A stretch of 64,000 bases of DNA from assembly GCA_030549495.1 (NCBI GenBank), contig JAUIRK010000992.1, positions 248,001 through 312,000 of the forward strand, read 5' to 3'. The notes under the pieces are model-generated. The model was not told the origin of the DNA. It searched no databases and saw nothing but the letters and a program-made list of their open reading frames with translations. Source of the stretch: Nectonema munidae. Its lineage: Eukaryota > Nematomorpha > Nectonematoida > Nectonematidae. This document shows positions 25,801 to 36,923 of the stretch, one piece after another (positions within the stretch are counted from its first letter, which is position 1; every line of letters begins with the position of its first letter). Position numbers and translations under genes: made by a program.

Positions 25801-28800
25801 ATAACGAAAATCTTGGTTTAGCTTCAGATAATCTTCCAAACGATATTATAGGAAAACTTGAGGTTCAACGAAAATAAGGTGTTTCCAATCAAAGAAAGTG
25901 AAAAAAGTCTCTAGAAGATGCTCCTATTTGGAAAAAATCTAGCAAGTTATTTCCTCTTGACATCATCTAATGAATATCGAAGCATATGAAATTTTAGAAC
26001 TTTTCTTTAGTGAAAAAATTAAAGGTACTATAATAACGAAAATGAAAAATATGGAAATAAAATGAAACAATCTGCATCCAAACAACTTCCATTTTAAAAA
26101 ATAGTTCAATTTTTTATTCTCTTTTAAAAAGCTAATAATTTTATACAAAGTCCACCTCAAATTTAATGACTATTTTGCTCCTGTTTTTTGCATATGAGTT
26201 TCTCAAAACATCTGCTTGTGCACTCAAGCGATTTTTAGATTTAGTCTTTATTGACAAAAGGGTGTAAATCCGGACTCGCACAAGTAAGTTGTCACAAATG
26301 GAATAAGCATAGTTTGTGCTTTTTTACAAAGTCTTGGAAACATCTACATTGCCGAGCACCAGTATTGTTCCAAAGTTTTGCTTTCAAACTGCATTTCAAA
26401 AACACAGTTTGTGCGCAATTCAATAAGATCATCTTTCAACGTTTCATGATTTGGCATATAATCCAAATTAAAAGAATATGGATTTATTATCCATTTTTCA
26501 GAGGCTTCTAGATTTCCCCCTTCAAAATATCTACCAAATGACTTGGATAATATTTCCAAAAGGTTACCAATTTCTTCTCGAACACTTGGAATTAGGGACC
26601 CATCTTCATCGCTCATTTCTTCGAGTGATGGAAAATTCAAAAATTACCTTTTTCAACTCGTCGACGACAGAGATGTAACTTTTCTTTGGAAGCATTTAAT
26701 TTTTCACTACATTCTAATATATTTATATTTGCACCCCTGCTCTAGAGGAACATCATCATATAACATGTTTTGACATTCAAATTTTAGGATCTTTTTCGTT
26801 TAAATACGTATTTTTAAGTTAAACCATATTTTTCCTGAAAGCTATACTTATTAAAACTGATATTTCAGTAAAAAAATATTAAATATTATCTATAAACTTT
26901 TTCGTCTAAAAAACTTGGATTTGTATAAACTTCAAATACCTATGTGACCTAGAAATTTAAGTAGTATAGAAATTTTTTGAGTTTTTTAGGCTTTTATACA
27001 TTCTCTTTTACGAATATATCATTTTCATTGCGAACTTTTTTTAAAAAATTAATATATCTTTAACTTAAAAAATTGTTCCTGTAAAGGAACATTGGCCTTG
27101 AATGGGTTTATTTTAGTTAGTTAGAAGTAAGTGTTAGTAGAGGTGTACTCTCACTATTTGCATTACCAGATGGGATTATAGAACCAACTCGCATCACTTG
27201 TAATTATAAATACAGTAAATTAATTTAGGAGTGGCTAGAACTGCTTTATTGCGGATTAGTCTCATCCCATCAGGAAAAGAACAGGTTAGCGCTGAAAGAA
27301 CTATTACTCGCCCTTCCTTTCCTGAATCTCTCCCCACTATATTGTTTTGAAGCTAAGTTGTTTGGATGCCAAATTGTCCAGAGGCCGAATTATCCATGAA
27401 CCGTCGTAGATATGGGATTAGATAACAGTAATGACGTTTTGAATTACCTGGATTGTCATCACACATTGGAAGAGCTACAAAGAGGTCGACGAGATTTCGT
27501 CAACAAATCAAAAAATTATTTGTCGACGAAATCCTGTGTTTCGCTACAGAGAGGAGGAAGGCTTATGCAAAGCTTATGAAACGTTAGCCTTCTCCAGATA
27601 CGAGCCTAGAGGCAATCATACTACAAACATTGCGAATATTTCATATATGAAAGTTGTATATAAATAAATAAATACATGGTGCAGCGAGTGTCTCAGTACT
27701 ACACACGCCTCAGTGCATTTGTCCTGCAATAAATTTGATTTGAGTGCTTGATATTGATTGACTTCAGTTCCAAAAATTTTGAAATATAAAATGAAGGAAC
27801 TATACCTCTATTTATAATGCCATGTTGATTAAATGAAATATTACGGGATTGTATTCTTCAAGATTTTTCAATTGAGCTATCGTACATTTTTCGAGAACAG
27901 GCATGATTACTTCACCAGGTATTGGCCCAATGTAGTCGAGGTATTGGACGTTATTTATAAGGATGTTCATGCACATGCTAAAAAGTGAAGAAACACCTGA
28001 AATAGAAGTGAAACATATATATAAATCAATTTAAAGACTTTTAAAAATGCCTTAGAATGGCAATTAAAATGGAGGGAGAAAACCCCTTATTCACATTTAT
28101 TAGTACAATAGGGCTCAGACTAAACACTCCAAAACACGCCAAATGAGTCTAAAGCACTACAAAAAAGAGGGTTAGATAAAAACCCCGAAACACCTAGAAA
28201 TAACAGGAAGCACCCCAAAACACTTCAAAATACACCAAAACATCCCAAATAGTTCTAAAGCACTACAAAAAAGGGTTGCACCTCAAAACATCCCAAAAGA
28301 GGGCAAATAATTCTAAGGCACTAGAAAAAAGATCTTAAAAATTTCTCAAAACACCCCAAGCATCCCAAAACATTACAAAATACCCCAAAAATCCGTAATC
28401 ACCTCAAAAAATAGCAAAAAACGACACATATTTCTAAAGCACTACAAAAAAGATCCTAAAAACTCCTTAAAACTTTCGAGTTTTTTTTGGGGTTTTTAGT
28501 CTAACCATCTTTTTTTTATAATGCTTTAAAATTATTTACCGTGTTTTGGGATGTTTAGTCTGACCGGTACAATAGCGGTTAGGCTTTACCATTGGCTCAA
28601 ATTATTTATAAGGATTCAGGACTGAAAATGATTTAGAATAACATTCTGAAGGTTATATAGATGCAATGGACGCAGACAAAAAGGTATGGAAATAAATAAA
28701 CTCATATATATATATATATATTCATAATCAAGTTCTAGTAAAAACACTTCTTGACAATTGTAGGACCGTTAAAATTTGGCTCCACTAGATATGTTATATT

Positions 28801-31800
28801 CTCAAGATAAGATACTTTAAAACTAAAAAACAGCATTGAGGTTTACCAAACTTTATATATTTGTCATTGGGCGAAACGGAAGAAGGTTTACTCCCTTATC
28901 TGAATAATCGAACTTCTATTTTATACTCATTTATATATTTAAGTCATAGACTAATTTAATAATTTTATTATGCTTGTTGTATGTATATATTAGTGAATTT
29001 TCTTCAATGAATATTATTTTGTATTACACTACCAAAATTAAGCAAATAAGATTTTAAGAAGATATGAATGAAGCTTATGTGACATTATCTTTTGATAAAT
29101 GAGTTTGTCATATTCTTAATGTTGGGAATAGAGATTCCTTGGTGTCCTTTTGATTTCCCAAGTGCAAAGTTAGGTGTGAGATAAATAAAAAAATAATGCT
29201 TACATGACATGAAGAAATTTTTTTTTCCTGAATAAACATTTGTTTTCTTCGTATTCTTGTGAATGTATACATTATTCGCGTTTACTTCACTTTCTAATGA
29301 GAAAAAACAAGTTATACAAAAAAAAGATAATTTTATTTGAAACCATTGTAGAAGTTTGAAGTATTTCCAAATTCTTGGGATATGATGGAGTTGTATGAAA
29401 AATTGGAAATGACTTTTGCAGTAGAAGTGTTTTTAGACTCATTGATTTCGGCAATGGAATCTTCTTGAGAGGTTGATTGAGTCAAGAATGTATCATCTAC
29501 ACATAGCTTAGCTCTACAAATTACATCATATTCAAAATATAGATCAGAAGGCCTTAATAATTTGAATTTAACCTGCTTTAACGACCACGTATCTATAACA
29601 AGCGGTTTCAATTCTTTCCAATTAGACCTGTTTGAGATCATTCGACCTTCATTAAGCGACCACCTTTCACAAAAAGAGGTTTGATTTAAATTTCGATATA
29701 ATTTATAATAAACGATTAGACTTTTCAACACTATTTAAACAAACAAACACTTAAATCATCGAACCTATCTTAATCAGTTATACCAAGGGGACAAAAACAT
29801 CTTAATACAGGTAAAGTGACAATTTAATGCAAATTTAGTTCACCCTTTTAGTTTTATTATTATATGAACAACTCAGATTTCATCTTTTTTCATCTCCAAA
29901 ATAAAGCCTTCGGATCAAAAAGTAGATTACACGATTATTTTTAGTATATATATATATATATAGAAGTGCATATTTGTTCGAAAGAAGTAGTTGAAAGAGA
30001 TATGAAGAAAAGATATATAAAATCAGGAAATGACAAAAATTGGAGGCGATTAATTAAATAATGTAAAACATATTTCATAGTTGAAACAACCGGCTAGACC
30101 AGTAGTTCCCAACCTTTTTCCAGAGGCAATCCCATTTAAGCCTCACCAGACTTTCTGCGACCCCACCCAAAGATCAAGGCTATATTCTTTGATTAAGGTA
30201 TACACAAGAATGCTACATAACTGCAGTAACTTGTTTTATTATAGCAAGAACGAAAATATATACATTTATATACAATATAATTGGCTCAAAATATACAATT
30301 TATTTACATAATTGGATGCTACTGATGCGAGTAATACAAGCTTTATTTTGATAATAAACAATAATGTTCTTAATGCCATGCTTGCTACTGCTTTTCTATC
30401 ACCAACTTCTCAATCCGTGATGTTGTTTTGGATACAGCAGAACGTTGGCCATCCTCAGCATGGAGTTTAATTCTTAGCATCGATTTTATAAGTAGTAAAG
30501 ATGAACAGGTCACTTCACACATATATGTCGAAGGAAAAGGCATGAGAATTCTCGACATACCTTCAGCCAAATTTGGATACCGAAGTGATTGTTTGATCCA
30601 AAATTGATTCACTGAAGTCAGTGTTTGCACAGTCAGATGTGATAAGATCAATGAATTCCTCTTGATATCTTTCAAGAACATCTTTAATTTTTGCAGGAAA
30701 TGGTTTTCTAAGTAAGCTATGGGATAAACTTTTCTCGAAAATATCAACTAAACTCCTCTTTTAAGGTTTCCAAGTGTTGGATTAGCAAATTTTGAAAACT
30801 GTTGTTGAATGGACATCAGTCTCATTTTCTTCAACGAATGTATTTAATGTGGGAAGCATGTAAAAATTCCTCATTTTTTATCCTTGATAGCCAAAGATCC
30901 AGCTTCATTTGGAAGGCAGTTAGTTTTTTTTGCAAAGTCAAGTGTTGGAATTTTCTCCCTGAAGTGAATTCAGAATTGTGAAGAAATCTATCAAGTATGC
31001 AGTTTTTGCCAAAATATTCAAGTCACCAAGGAAATTTGAAGGTTCGTTCTTCCTTGCTGAGATAGGAATTCTCTCACCTCAGCATTTAACTAAAAAATCT
31101 GGGCAATACTTTTCCTCTTGACAGCAACCTTAACTTAGTGTACAATAGAATAACTGCATGCTTGGAATCCATTTCTTATCTAGGTTTAGCGAACAAGCGA
31201 TTGTTCAATGCATTTGACTTTATGAAGTTAACTGCTTTAACAACTGATTGCATAACAGTTTTCAAATCCGTTGGCAATGATTTTGAAGCTAATATTTGAT
31301 GATGTATAATGCAATGAACTCCAACTGCTTGTGGAGAAACATTTTTTACCATCTGTTGAAACCCAGATCTACAGCCAAGCATAGACGGTGCCCAATCAGT
31401 GCATATGCCACCAATATTTCCCCACTTAAGTCCATGTTCTTTAAGAAATGATACCTGTTTTTCGAATATGTCAATGCTTTTAGTTGTTGTTTCTAATGGT
31501 CTGCAAAAGAGAAATTCATCCCTAAAATCACAATTAATTATATATCGCACATAATCTAATAACTGAAGAAGATTACCTACATCTGTTGATGCATCAACTT
31601 GTAATGTAAAAAGATCAAGTGGAAATGTCTTAATTTCATCAATAACTTGAGAAAGAATATTACCTGACATCTCTGCAATCCTCATGTGTACAGTATTATT
31701 AGAAAGAGATATACATTTTGAAGATTTGACTGCCTTATCTCCAATCATATGATGAACGATGTCTTTTGCACAAAGTAAAATCAATTCCTCACCAATGACA

Positions 31801-34747
31801 TGCGGTTTTTTTGAGCTAGCAATTCTCAGGTACACGGTGTAAGACGCTATTTTACTTTGTCTTTGGAAAGTTGCATCACTGTCAAGACGAGATTTTTTTA
31901 GTTGCACACACTTATTCTTGAAAAACTCAGGGCTTTCATTACAGAAATTTAACTTATTAGGTTTCATGGATTATTCTGAGAGCACTTCACTGCACACCAT
32001 ACATGAGGTTTTTCTTTTGCGGCTGAGACAATGCAAGTAAAAGCAAAGTTAATGTAGTCCTCCATATATTTCCGCCTTCTTTTGTTGTTTGCCATCGCCA
32101 TTTTAAGAAATAAAAAATAAAAGGATTGTAAAAATCATATGCAAAGATGAAAATCAAAAGAGGAAGGAAGAGAAAGAGATGAAAAATACCAAGAAAATCT
32201 ACTACGATAATAATAGACGTAAAAATGGTACAAAAACCTTAAATTATATAAACACAAGTGTGTGAGAGCGCGCATATGTTCTGATACATATTCATACACA
32301 CTTTTCTCCCCTCTTTCGTTTTCATTTGGTTTTCACTGAATTTAAGACTATCATATTTATGTGCATTTTAATTATTTAGCAACAACTCATTTATTATCTC
32401 TACCATATATCCGCATGTCTTTTTGCATCTTAATGTAGGTTTGTAAACATCAATATTTTCGGCATATATGACTTGATACTAAGGTCGGTAATTTGCAGTG
32501 AAATTATCATTGACATTCAGGGAATATCATTATCTTGAACGTAGTTAATAGAAAATTCAAACATCAGACAACCTTCCATTACACATAGAGACACACACAA
32601 ACAAAAGAAAAAAACTATGCACCTAAGTACAAAACCAAAACAAAATCAGTCCTTCAAATACTAACTATTAAAACACAAGAGATAAATCCAATGCACAACA
32701 ATCTTATATTACAATGCTCCATACTTACAACTTTCCAAATACAAATTCAGTGCTGGCTCAAACAGACTGGTTGCACAATGACATACAGAGATGACAGATG
32801 CAAACTCTTAGCTGACACAAATGATCTGAGATAGACATATATATATATATATATATCCAAAGCACTATGGATACAGGCATAAATGGCCAAGAAGCCGTGA
32901 AATCCTAGGATTAAAAAGGTCCTTAGAAAGAGGGTACATAACAATTGACTGCCCCAGTTAATCATGGCATTAAAAAAGGGAAATAGTTCAGTTTGATCTA
33001 ACGTATATTCCATCCTTTGGCTTTTAGAATTAGGCCTATATATACCGCCACAGGTCGGAAGGAGCAATGTTCGGGAAAAGCCTACGGAATCCTCTTAATC
33101 CATTGATATTAGCCAAATCCCTTATAAATCTTTATCATTTATAATATCTTTGCGACCCCAAGAAAATTACTTGCCGACCACAGGGTTGGGAAACCCTGGG
33201 ATAGACCCTAGATTATTATTTGGTTGATATGCCTTAGAGTTGAGATGTCAATTATTAGAAAGATCCTAGCTGAAACAGTCCTGGTTAATCATTGAATAAA
33301 ATTTGTATTATTATTATAACTATCATTATACTCTATTGCAGCAACATTTATTAGCTGAGGACTTGTATTTTACTTATATGAAAAAATGCTCCAACCAACA
33401 AATTTATCTTATGAGCTTTTTAAAAATTATTATTTAATGTACATCTTACTTGTTCAAAGCAATGCAAGTGTATCAATTGAACAACTAATTACCGATTCAA
33501 CTAACTAATATGAATAAAACATTAACTAACATCATTCATCGCCTATACATTTTCACCCTAGTAGTGGGCTAATAGTTAAGAACACGCGTCTTCATTTCTA
33601 TCTACTCAGGCATTTTCCATCCCCTTTGCTTTCCCCTCATTTCTATTTCTTGTCGTCGCATGCTTTTTAAAGCGCTCTTCTTATTGAATCTGTCTGCTTT
33701 TTTCCCAATGCATAACCGTAATAGAGTGTTTGCACTTGTCACCTATACTTTTTGTTACTTTTGTAAGCATTATAATTTCTTATTTTATTCTTCAATGAAA
33801 CGCCGATATTATTCGCGCATTTTTAATACTTTGTTTCATCTCTTTTATTTAGATTCCAACACTCTGCCCAATAAACGCCCCTGTTCGTTCGACCATGGTG
33901 GTGAACACTCTTTGATATTAGTTTGATTGACATTCTTTGTTTTTTTAGAACGGCGCTGACATCTCTTAATTTTATACTCTCTAGTGTATAAAATCAGAAG
34001 ACTCTGAGGAGAAACTAGATATCTAAAACATTTTGCCATACATTTAAGATTAAATAAATATATTTTTCATTAGCGTTCTTTTAGAACTTTTGTTATAAAA
34101 AGACCTAAATATTCTACCTCTGGTTTCACCCAGGAAATACTCATCAGCTACATCAAACTCTGTCCAATGTGTAATGAAAACATATTTTACGTTGTAAGGT
34201 CAAGTATACATAATACATATACTTGCCGCTGGGTGGATGGCTTGCTATTGGTCAACTCCATCTTAGACAATTTACTACCGGTCATTTCACTCCTAGAAAT
34301 TTAGCTACCATCAAAATTTGTCATTTGCAGAGTACTTAGTAAAATTAGTTCGCTAGTCAGGTAGTTAATTTTAGTATTATTATTTAAAAATATTAAAATT
34401 TTTTTTTTAGTTTGTTGTCTGTTATAGCAGTAATAAATTATATAATTAGTAAGTAAAAAATCATCAGTAGCAGAATGACCGTAGTGAAATATCCTAGAAC
34501 CATACTTAACGCGTAATGCTTACTCCTTTTTTCCCACCACCATGTTGGCAAATTGCCCATTACTAAGAATTGGGTGTTGAAAAAAAAGAAACCGTTTAGC
34601 AGTTTTTGGAGAAGGAACATGTGGCTGTTGTTGTTGTGGTGGTGGCTTTATCAAGGACTTCCAAGTAGAGATTAGAGCTTTGGCTTTAGATGAGTAAGAG
34701 AGATCGGAACTTTGAAAGGTTTTAACAACTTTTGCAAGACCAGTTTC
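19848..34747 (-). CDS. ELOA: Elongin A (four recognised exons; 5' end incomplete)
   Basis: Elongin A stimulates RNA polymerase II elongation and acts with Elongin B/C and Cullin in ubiquitination of stalled polymerase, in the nucleus. Exons on the minus strand in order: 34747-34524, 27977-27845, 23524-23221, 20065-19848. The first begins ETGLAKVVKTFQ and matches the second half of the TFIIS N-terminal domain (KALISTWKSL), then a Q/P stretch. The second has the BC-box-like KDMCMNIL and YIGPIPGEVIMPVLEKC, as in Elongin A. The third has EDTEHLWQQHC, then KAPREVKRRQ. The last has MPKLYDPTSY and ends in a basic tail, KQLFKRCLKRK. Splice borders are GTAAGC, GTAATA, GTAAGA and AG, and codon phases agree at all three joins (GA|C, phase 0, C|AT). 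The start is missing: exon 1 should encode the first half of the TFIIS domain. The long disordered middle part of vertebrate Elongin A is absent. Introns hold Tigger, piggyBac, hAT and MITE insertions. About 292 aa are accounted for. Confidence 0.85.
20880..21600 (+). mobile_element. Tigger (pogo) transposase relic in an ELOA intron
   Basis: The plus strand gives FNNTRCHAFDH-like and LLPNTSLIQPMGQSVILAFK, then FYIR, matching the second and third catalytic blocks of Tigger-type DDE transposases, where the family has LxxDNxPxH and IQPMDQGV. Both acidic residues are changed (D to N, D to G), and there are many stops. A later open stretch reads PDLIRALQFNNEIDRVVEDY. It is an old dead copy, antisense to ELOA. 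Confidence 0.7.
21610..23160. other. Remaining ELOA intron sequence
   Basis: AT-rich intron DNA between exons of ELOA. The frames here are short and unlike known proteins. No repeat ends recognised. Confidence 0.5.
23994..24530. mobile_element. hAT-like MITE, TAGTGATG family, copy A
   Basis: The left end TAGTGATGCAGCGAT and the interior match, in inverted orientation, the copy at 56192-56620: both share AAAAGTTGAGAA, ATTTGTGAA, GAGCAAAAA.AGC and AAAGGTTCTTTTAC blocks in reverse order. The right end is decayed and placed only roughly. Known families with TAGTGATG-type ends and CGATATCGGTAT-like subterminal words are hAT, which is the basis of the class call. Confidence 0.6.
25167..25486. mobile_element. 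hAT-type MITE with perfect 8-bp target duplication
   Basis: The left end is CAGGGCTTCTCAAACTTTT, a common hAT end; the right end is GGGGGCCCCTA. Both flanks are AGCTACAC (25159-25166 and 25487-25494). The terminal repeats match only over the first few bases but the duplication is exact. It lies in the 4.3 kb ELOA intron. Confidence 0.72.
25700..26022 (+). mobile_element. piggyBac-like transposase N-terminal relic
   Basis: Plus-strand fragments read DVVILPPNTGD, then after a break DAPIWKKSSKLFPLD, then EAYEILELFFSEKI. Order and wording match the start of PGBD-type piggyBac transposases (..VxxPPxxxxxxxD.. then ..xPxxxFELFFxxE). Stops and shifts interrupt it and nothing of the DDE core follows, so it is a 5' fragment. 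Confidence 0.6.
26180..26662 (-). mobile_element. hAT transposase C-terminal relic (ZBED5/SCAND3-like type)
   Basis: Minus-strand 26640-26344 reads FGRYFEGGNLEASEKWI, later LKDDLIELRTNCVFEMQF and LEQYWCSA; a shift follows and then LIPFVTTYLCESGFTPF. These are the closing blocks of hAT transposases of the type captured as ZBED5 and SCAND3 (..LLPFxTTYLCExGFS). One frameshift and one stop are visible between the blocks. Truncated at its 5' end. Confidence 0.75.
26700..27780. other. ELOA intron, AT-rich, with one fold-back
   Basis: No gene. A small hairpin lies at 27493-27533 (GATTTCGTCAACAAAT against its inverted copy, 15 of 16 matches), flanked by the near-identical words GCTACAAAGAG and GCTACAGAGAG, so it may be a tiny fold-back insertion. 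At 27655-27735 a TATATAAATAAATA stretch is followed by AATAAATTTG; its origin is unclear. Confidence 0.35.
28112..28566. mobile_element. MITE with 9-bp target duplication, Mutator-like
   Basis: Ends are inverted over CAGACTAAACA..CCCAAAACACG with about 55 bp of imperfect pairing. Both flanks are GTACAATAG (28103-28111 and 28567-28575). A 9 bp duplication points to the Mutator (MULE) superfamily. The inside is made of degenerate tandem words such as CCAAAACACC and CTAAAGCACTACAAAAAAG. No transposase. Confidence 0.8.
28701..28722. repeat. AT dinucleotide microsatellite
   Basis: A run of about ten TA units in the ELOA intron; similar short runs lie at about 29945 and 32839. No function inferred. 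Confidence 0.7.
29333..29734 (-). other. Unassigned 132-codon open frame in the ELOA intron
   Basis: An open frame on the same strand as ELOA, without an ATG at its upstream edge (it opens at a GTG). It reads through DTWSLKQVKFKLLRPSD and a Ser/Thr/Asn-rich tail. The exons on both sides of it join in phase without it, and I do not recognise a domain, so it is listed as unexplained and not as an exon. It might be an alternative exon coding for part of the disordered middle region or chance. Confidence 0.2.
30385..30747 (-). pseudogene. hAT transposase, C-terminal fragment (120 codons)
   Basis: This carries the dimerisation block of the transposase with YPNLAEGMSRILMPFPSTY and the closing AVSKTTSRIEKLV. 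It is separated from the central fragment by a region (30750-31175) with several breaks. No sign of host use, such as an open frame or intron borders, was found. Confidence 0.8.
31176..31967 (-). pseudogene. hAT transposase, central fragment (263 codons)
   Basis: The fragment contains KPHVIGEELILLCAKDIVHH, LSNNTVHMRIAEMSGNI, LFTLQVDASTDVGNLLQLL and CTDWAPSMLGCRSG, the first half of the catalytic domain of hAT transposases, where the Asp of LQVDASTD is the first catalytic acid. The family's usual transposase is about 600 aa, so this is under half. The N-terminal zinc-finger part lies upstream in another frame (about 32100-31975) and the C-terminal part in 30747-30385. Belongs to the element at 30100-33198. 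Confidence 0.85.
33210..34437. other. ELOA intron, AT-rich
   Basis: The region between the hAT element and the TFIIS-domain exon. Frames such as 33660-33926 on the plus strand look like chance. At 34230-34330 there are words like GGTCAACTCCATCTTAGACAATTTAC that recall the 42 bp minisatellite at 41036, but too weakly to name. Confidence 0.4.
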
Positions 34748-35666
34748 CTGTTATAATAACATACGTGTATAAAAGTTAGACTAGTAAAGATGTCTATACA
34801 ACAATTAAAAAAATAGAAAATAGAACGAAAAATTAAGATATTCGTGCAAAAGATGTTATTTCCGTAGAAGATAAATAAAGAGAAAAAAGCGTCTCGCAAT
34901 ATAATATAATATACACGTTTTCTTTTGTTTTTCTATATAATCCAATTTGAAATGTGAGATTTTAATTAGATATGGCATCCAACCATATCCAACAAATATT
35001 TTCAAAATTGAAGTAAAATTTGAAATAAAAATAAATTAAAATGCTAATATATATTTGAAAAATTTCAGAATTTACAATTCTCACACTAACATACATTTTA
35101 TCAACAAAATATTTCAACTAACTTTTGAAAAATAGTATATCATAGTATTAAGAAAAAATCGTTTTAACCATTTATACAAAAAAGTAAATAGTTGGTTTTA
35201 TTCCAACTAATGATCAATACAAATGCAACGATTTATACTCACTAATGATCGATACCTATAGGGTGCAGTTGCACCCTCTTCCTAGGTAATGAAACAGATC
35301 TACACATAACTCTCTTTATTTAAGTGTTGTATTTTAAATCAAATGCTTGTGGGCTATTCTAAATGCCTCAAAATGTTTTACTGTATATTATATCTATGCC
35401 TGTTCAAATTCTAGTTCTATAATATCCAGACGAGGACTGGACTAGACCATCTATAGTTTGCACCGGACTATAATATATATAGATTAGATCGGACCGCACA
35501 ACAGAAATAAGGACTCAACCCAACTGAACCACTAGGACCGGTTTTAACCGTATCTTGCCCGTATGTTTTGAGAAAAGAGAAAAACAAATGGGGCGATCCA
35601 GTTGTTTATATTAAAATTTGAGTTTTAATCTAAAATACTTATAAAAGAATTCAATTCTCAAAAATT

Positions 35667-35900
35667 TTGAGTTTAGAAGTCATGAAAAAATTAAAAGACA
35701 AAACTGCAAGCTTTCATTCAAATAGCAATTGTACACACTGTTCGAAAAATTCACATCTACTTATGGATTGCGTGTGTTGTGAAGAGTGGTTGGACAACTC
35801 ATATCTAGCACAAGTCACGTCAAATTCAATTTTTTCCTTAAAAGACTCTAAACATGAAATAGAAGATGATAAGATCTATGAAAAAAATAAGAATGTATAG
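35667..35900 (+). pseudogene. Short frame with a CCHC zinc-knuckle pattern (Gag-like fossil?)
   Basis: The frame contains CTHCSKNSHLLMDC, which fits the CX2CX4HX4C zinc knuckle of retroelement Gag proteins. There is no other domain, no long terminal repeat found nearby, and the frame opens at a TTG. If real, it is a small leftover of an LTR retroelement of unknown family; it may also be chance. Confidence 0.25.
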
Positions 35901-36923
35901 AGATAAATTTCATTAAAATTTTATTGACTGATAATTATTAAAAACTCATGCAGATTATATGACTCAACTTTTAAAGACATTTTCTGGAAAGAATCATAGC
36001 TAAAATATTAATTACGTTGCACCTGTTATGGGAAAACCATTCACGGATCTTGTATTTCATGTATTTAAAACGTTTTAAGGAAAATAATTAAATCTGGTAT
36101 GAGTTGTCTTAGAACCACTGTAAAGAGAGAGTAAATTACTGCTGGATACTAAAAATTGTGTACCGAGAAAAAAATTAAAGGAGATAGGTAGTTTCGATTC
36201 TGTATATATCACTACTAAGTAGAGTATATCTTAAATTTTTACTTCATTATGTCATAAAAATCATCACAGAGAAAAATATAATTAACTTTTAAAAAAATTT
36301 GGCAACAGTGCTTTCCGAAAAAATGCATTATCATCGGTGATCTATGCATTTTCAAAAAAATTCTTTATGAAATTTTGTTCAAATTTTTCAATCTAAAGAA
36401 TTATTTTAGCCACAAAAGTGATGATGACCATTGAAGATTTATTGGCGTTAAACAAAATAATAATCATTAATATTCAAAAATAGTTTGAAAACAACCCTAA
36501 CCCAAAAACTTTGACTCAAGAATAACTAAGAGTAAAAAGCCGCTCTCATAAATATCCTAAAAGAAATCATCAAAAAATTACATTTAAATTGCCTGAATAA
36601 AAGTAAAGGTAAAATTTAAAAAATATAAATAGAATTTAATCATTTTTAAGATTATTGCCCGTTATTATATATAAACGTTATATATAGACGAAATATATAC
36701 AATTTTGAGTAATGTTTAGAACCAGACGGTAGGTTATATAGTTTTTAGATAGTAATATTCTAATTTAAAAATATCATTTTTCCATTTTGAAAGAAAGAAG
36801 AAATTCTCACTCGAAGTATCTCCAAAGTCATTGGTACTTTTTCTAACCTGTCAAATATTTTGCAAATCTAAAAGTAATAAAAATGAATATGATAGTAAGA
36901 GAGGCTGGAAAAAGCTATCAAAC

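Larger units (their letters stand above)
30100..33198 (-). mobile_element. Full-length hAT transposon with both ends, transposase broken
   Basis: Left end CAGTAGTTCCCAACC, right end GGTTGGGAAACCCTG, inverted to each other. Flanks GGCTAGAC (30092-30099) and GGATAGAC (33199-33206) agree at 7 of 8 bases. The size is 3.1 kb. The transposase is on the minus strand: the start near 32100 (MAMANNKRRRKYMEDYINFA), the main body 31967-31176 and the C-terminal block 30747-30385 with FWIKQSLRYPNLAEGMSRIL and PFPSTYMCEVTCSSLL. This is the ZBED5/SCAND3-like hAT group. Several shifts and stops separate the parts, so it is no longer active. It sits in the 6.5 kb intron of ELOA, same strand as the gene. Confidence 0.9.

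Noticed and set aside
27090-27770. Solo terminal repeat of an LTR element
   Set aside because: A TATA-like stretch followed by a polyadenylation-like signal is suggestive, but no matching partner, target duplication or coding part was found.
34755-34790. Micro-exon DIFTSLTFIH before the TFIIS exon of ELOA
   Set aside because: The sequence is attractive and has a GTATGT donor, but the intron to the next exon would be only 17 bp.
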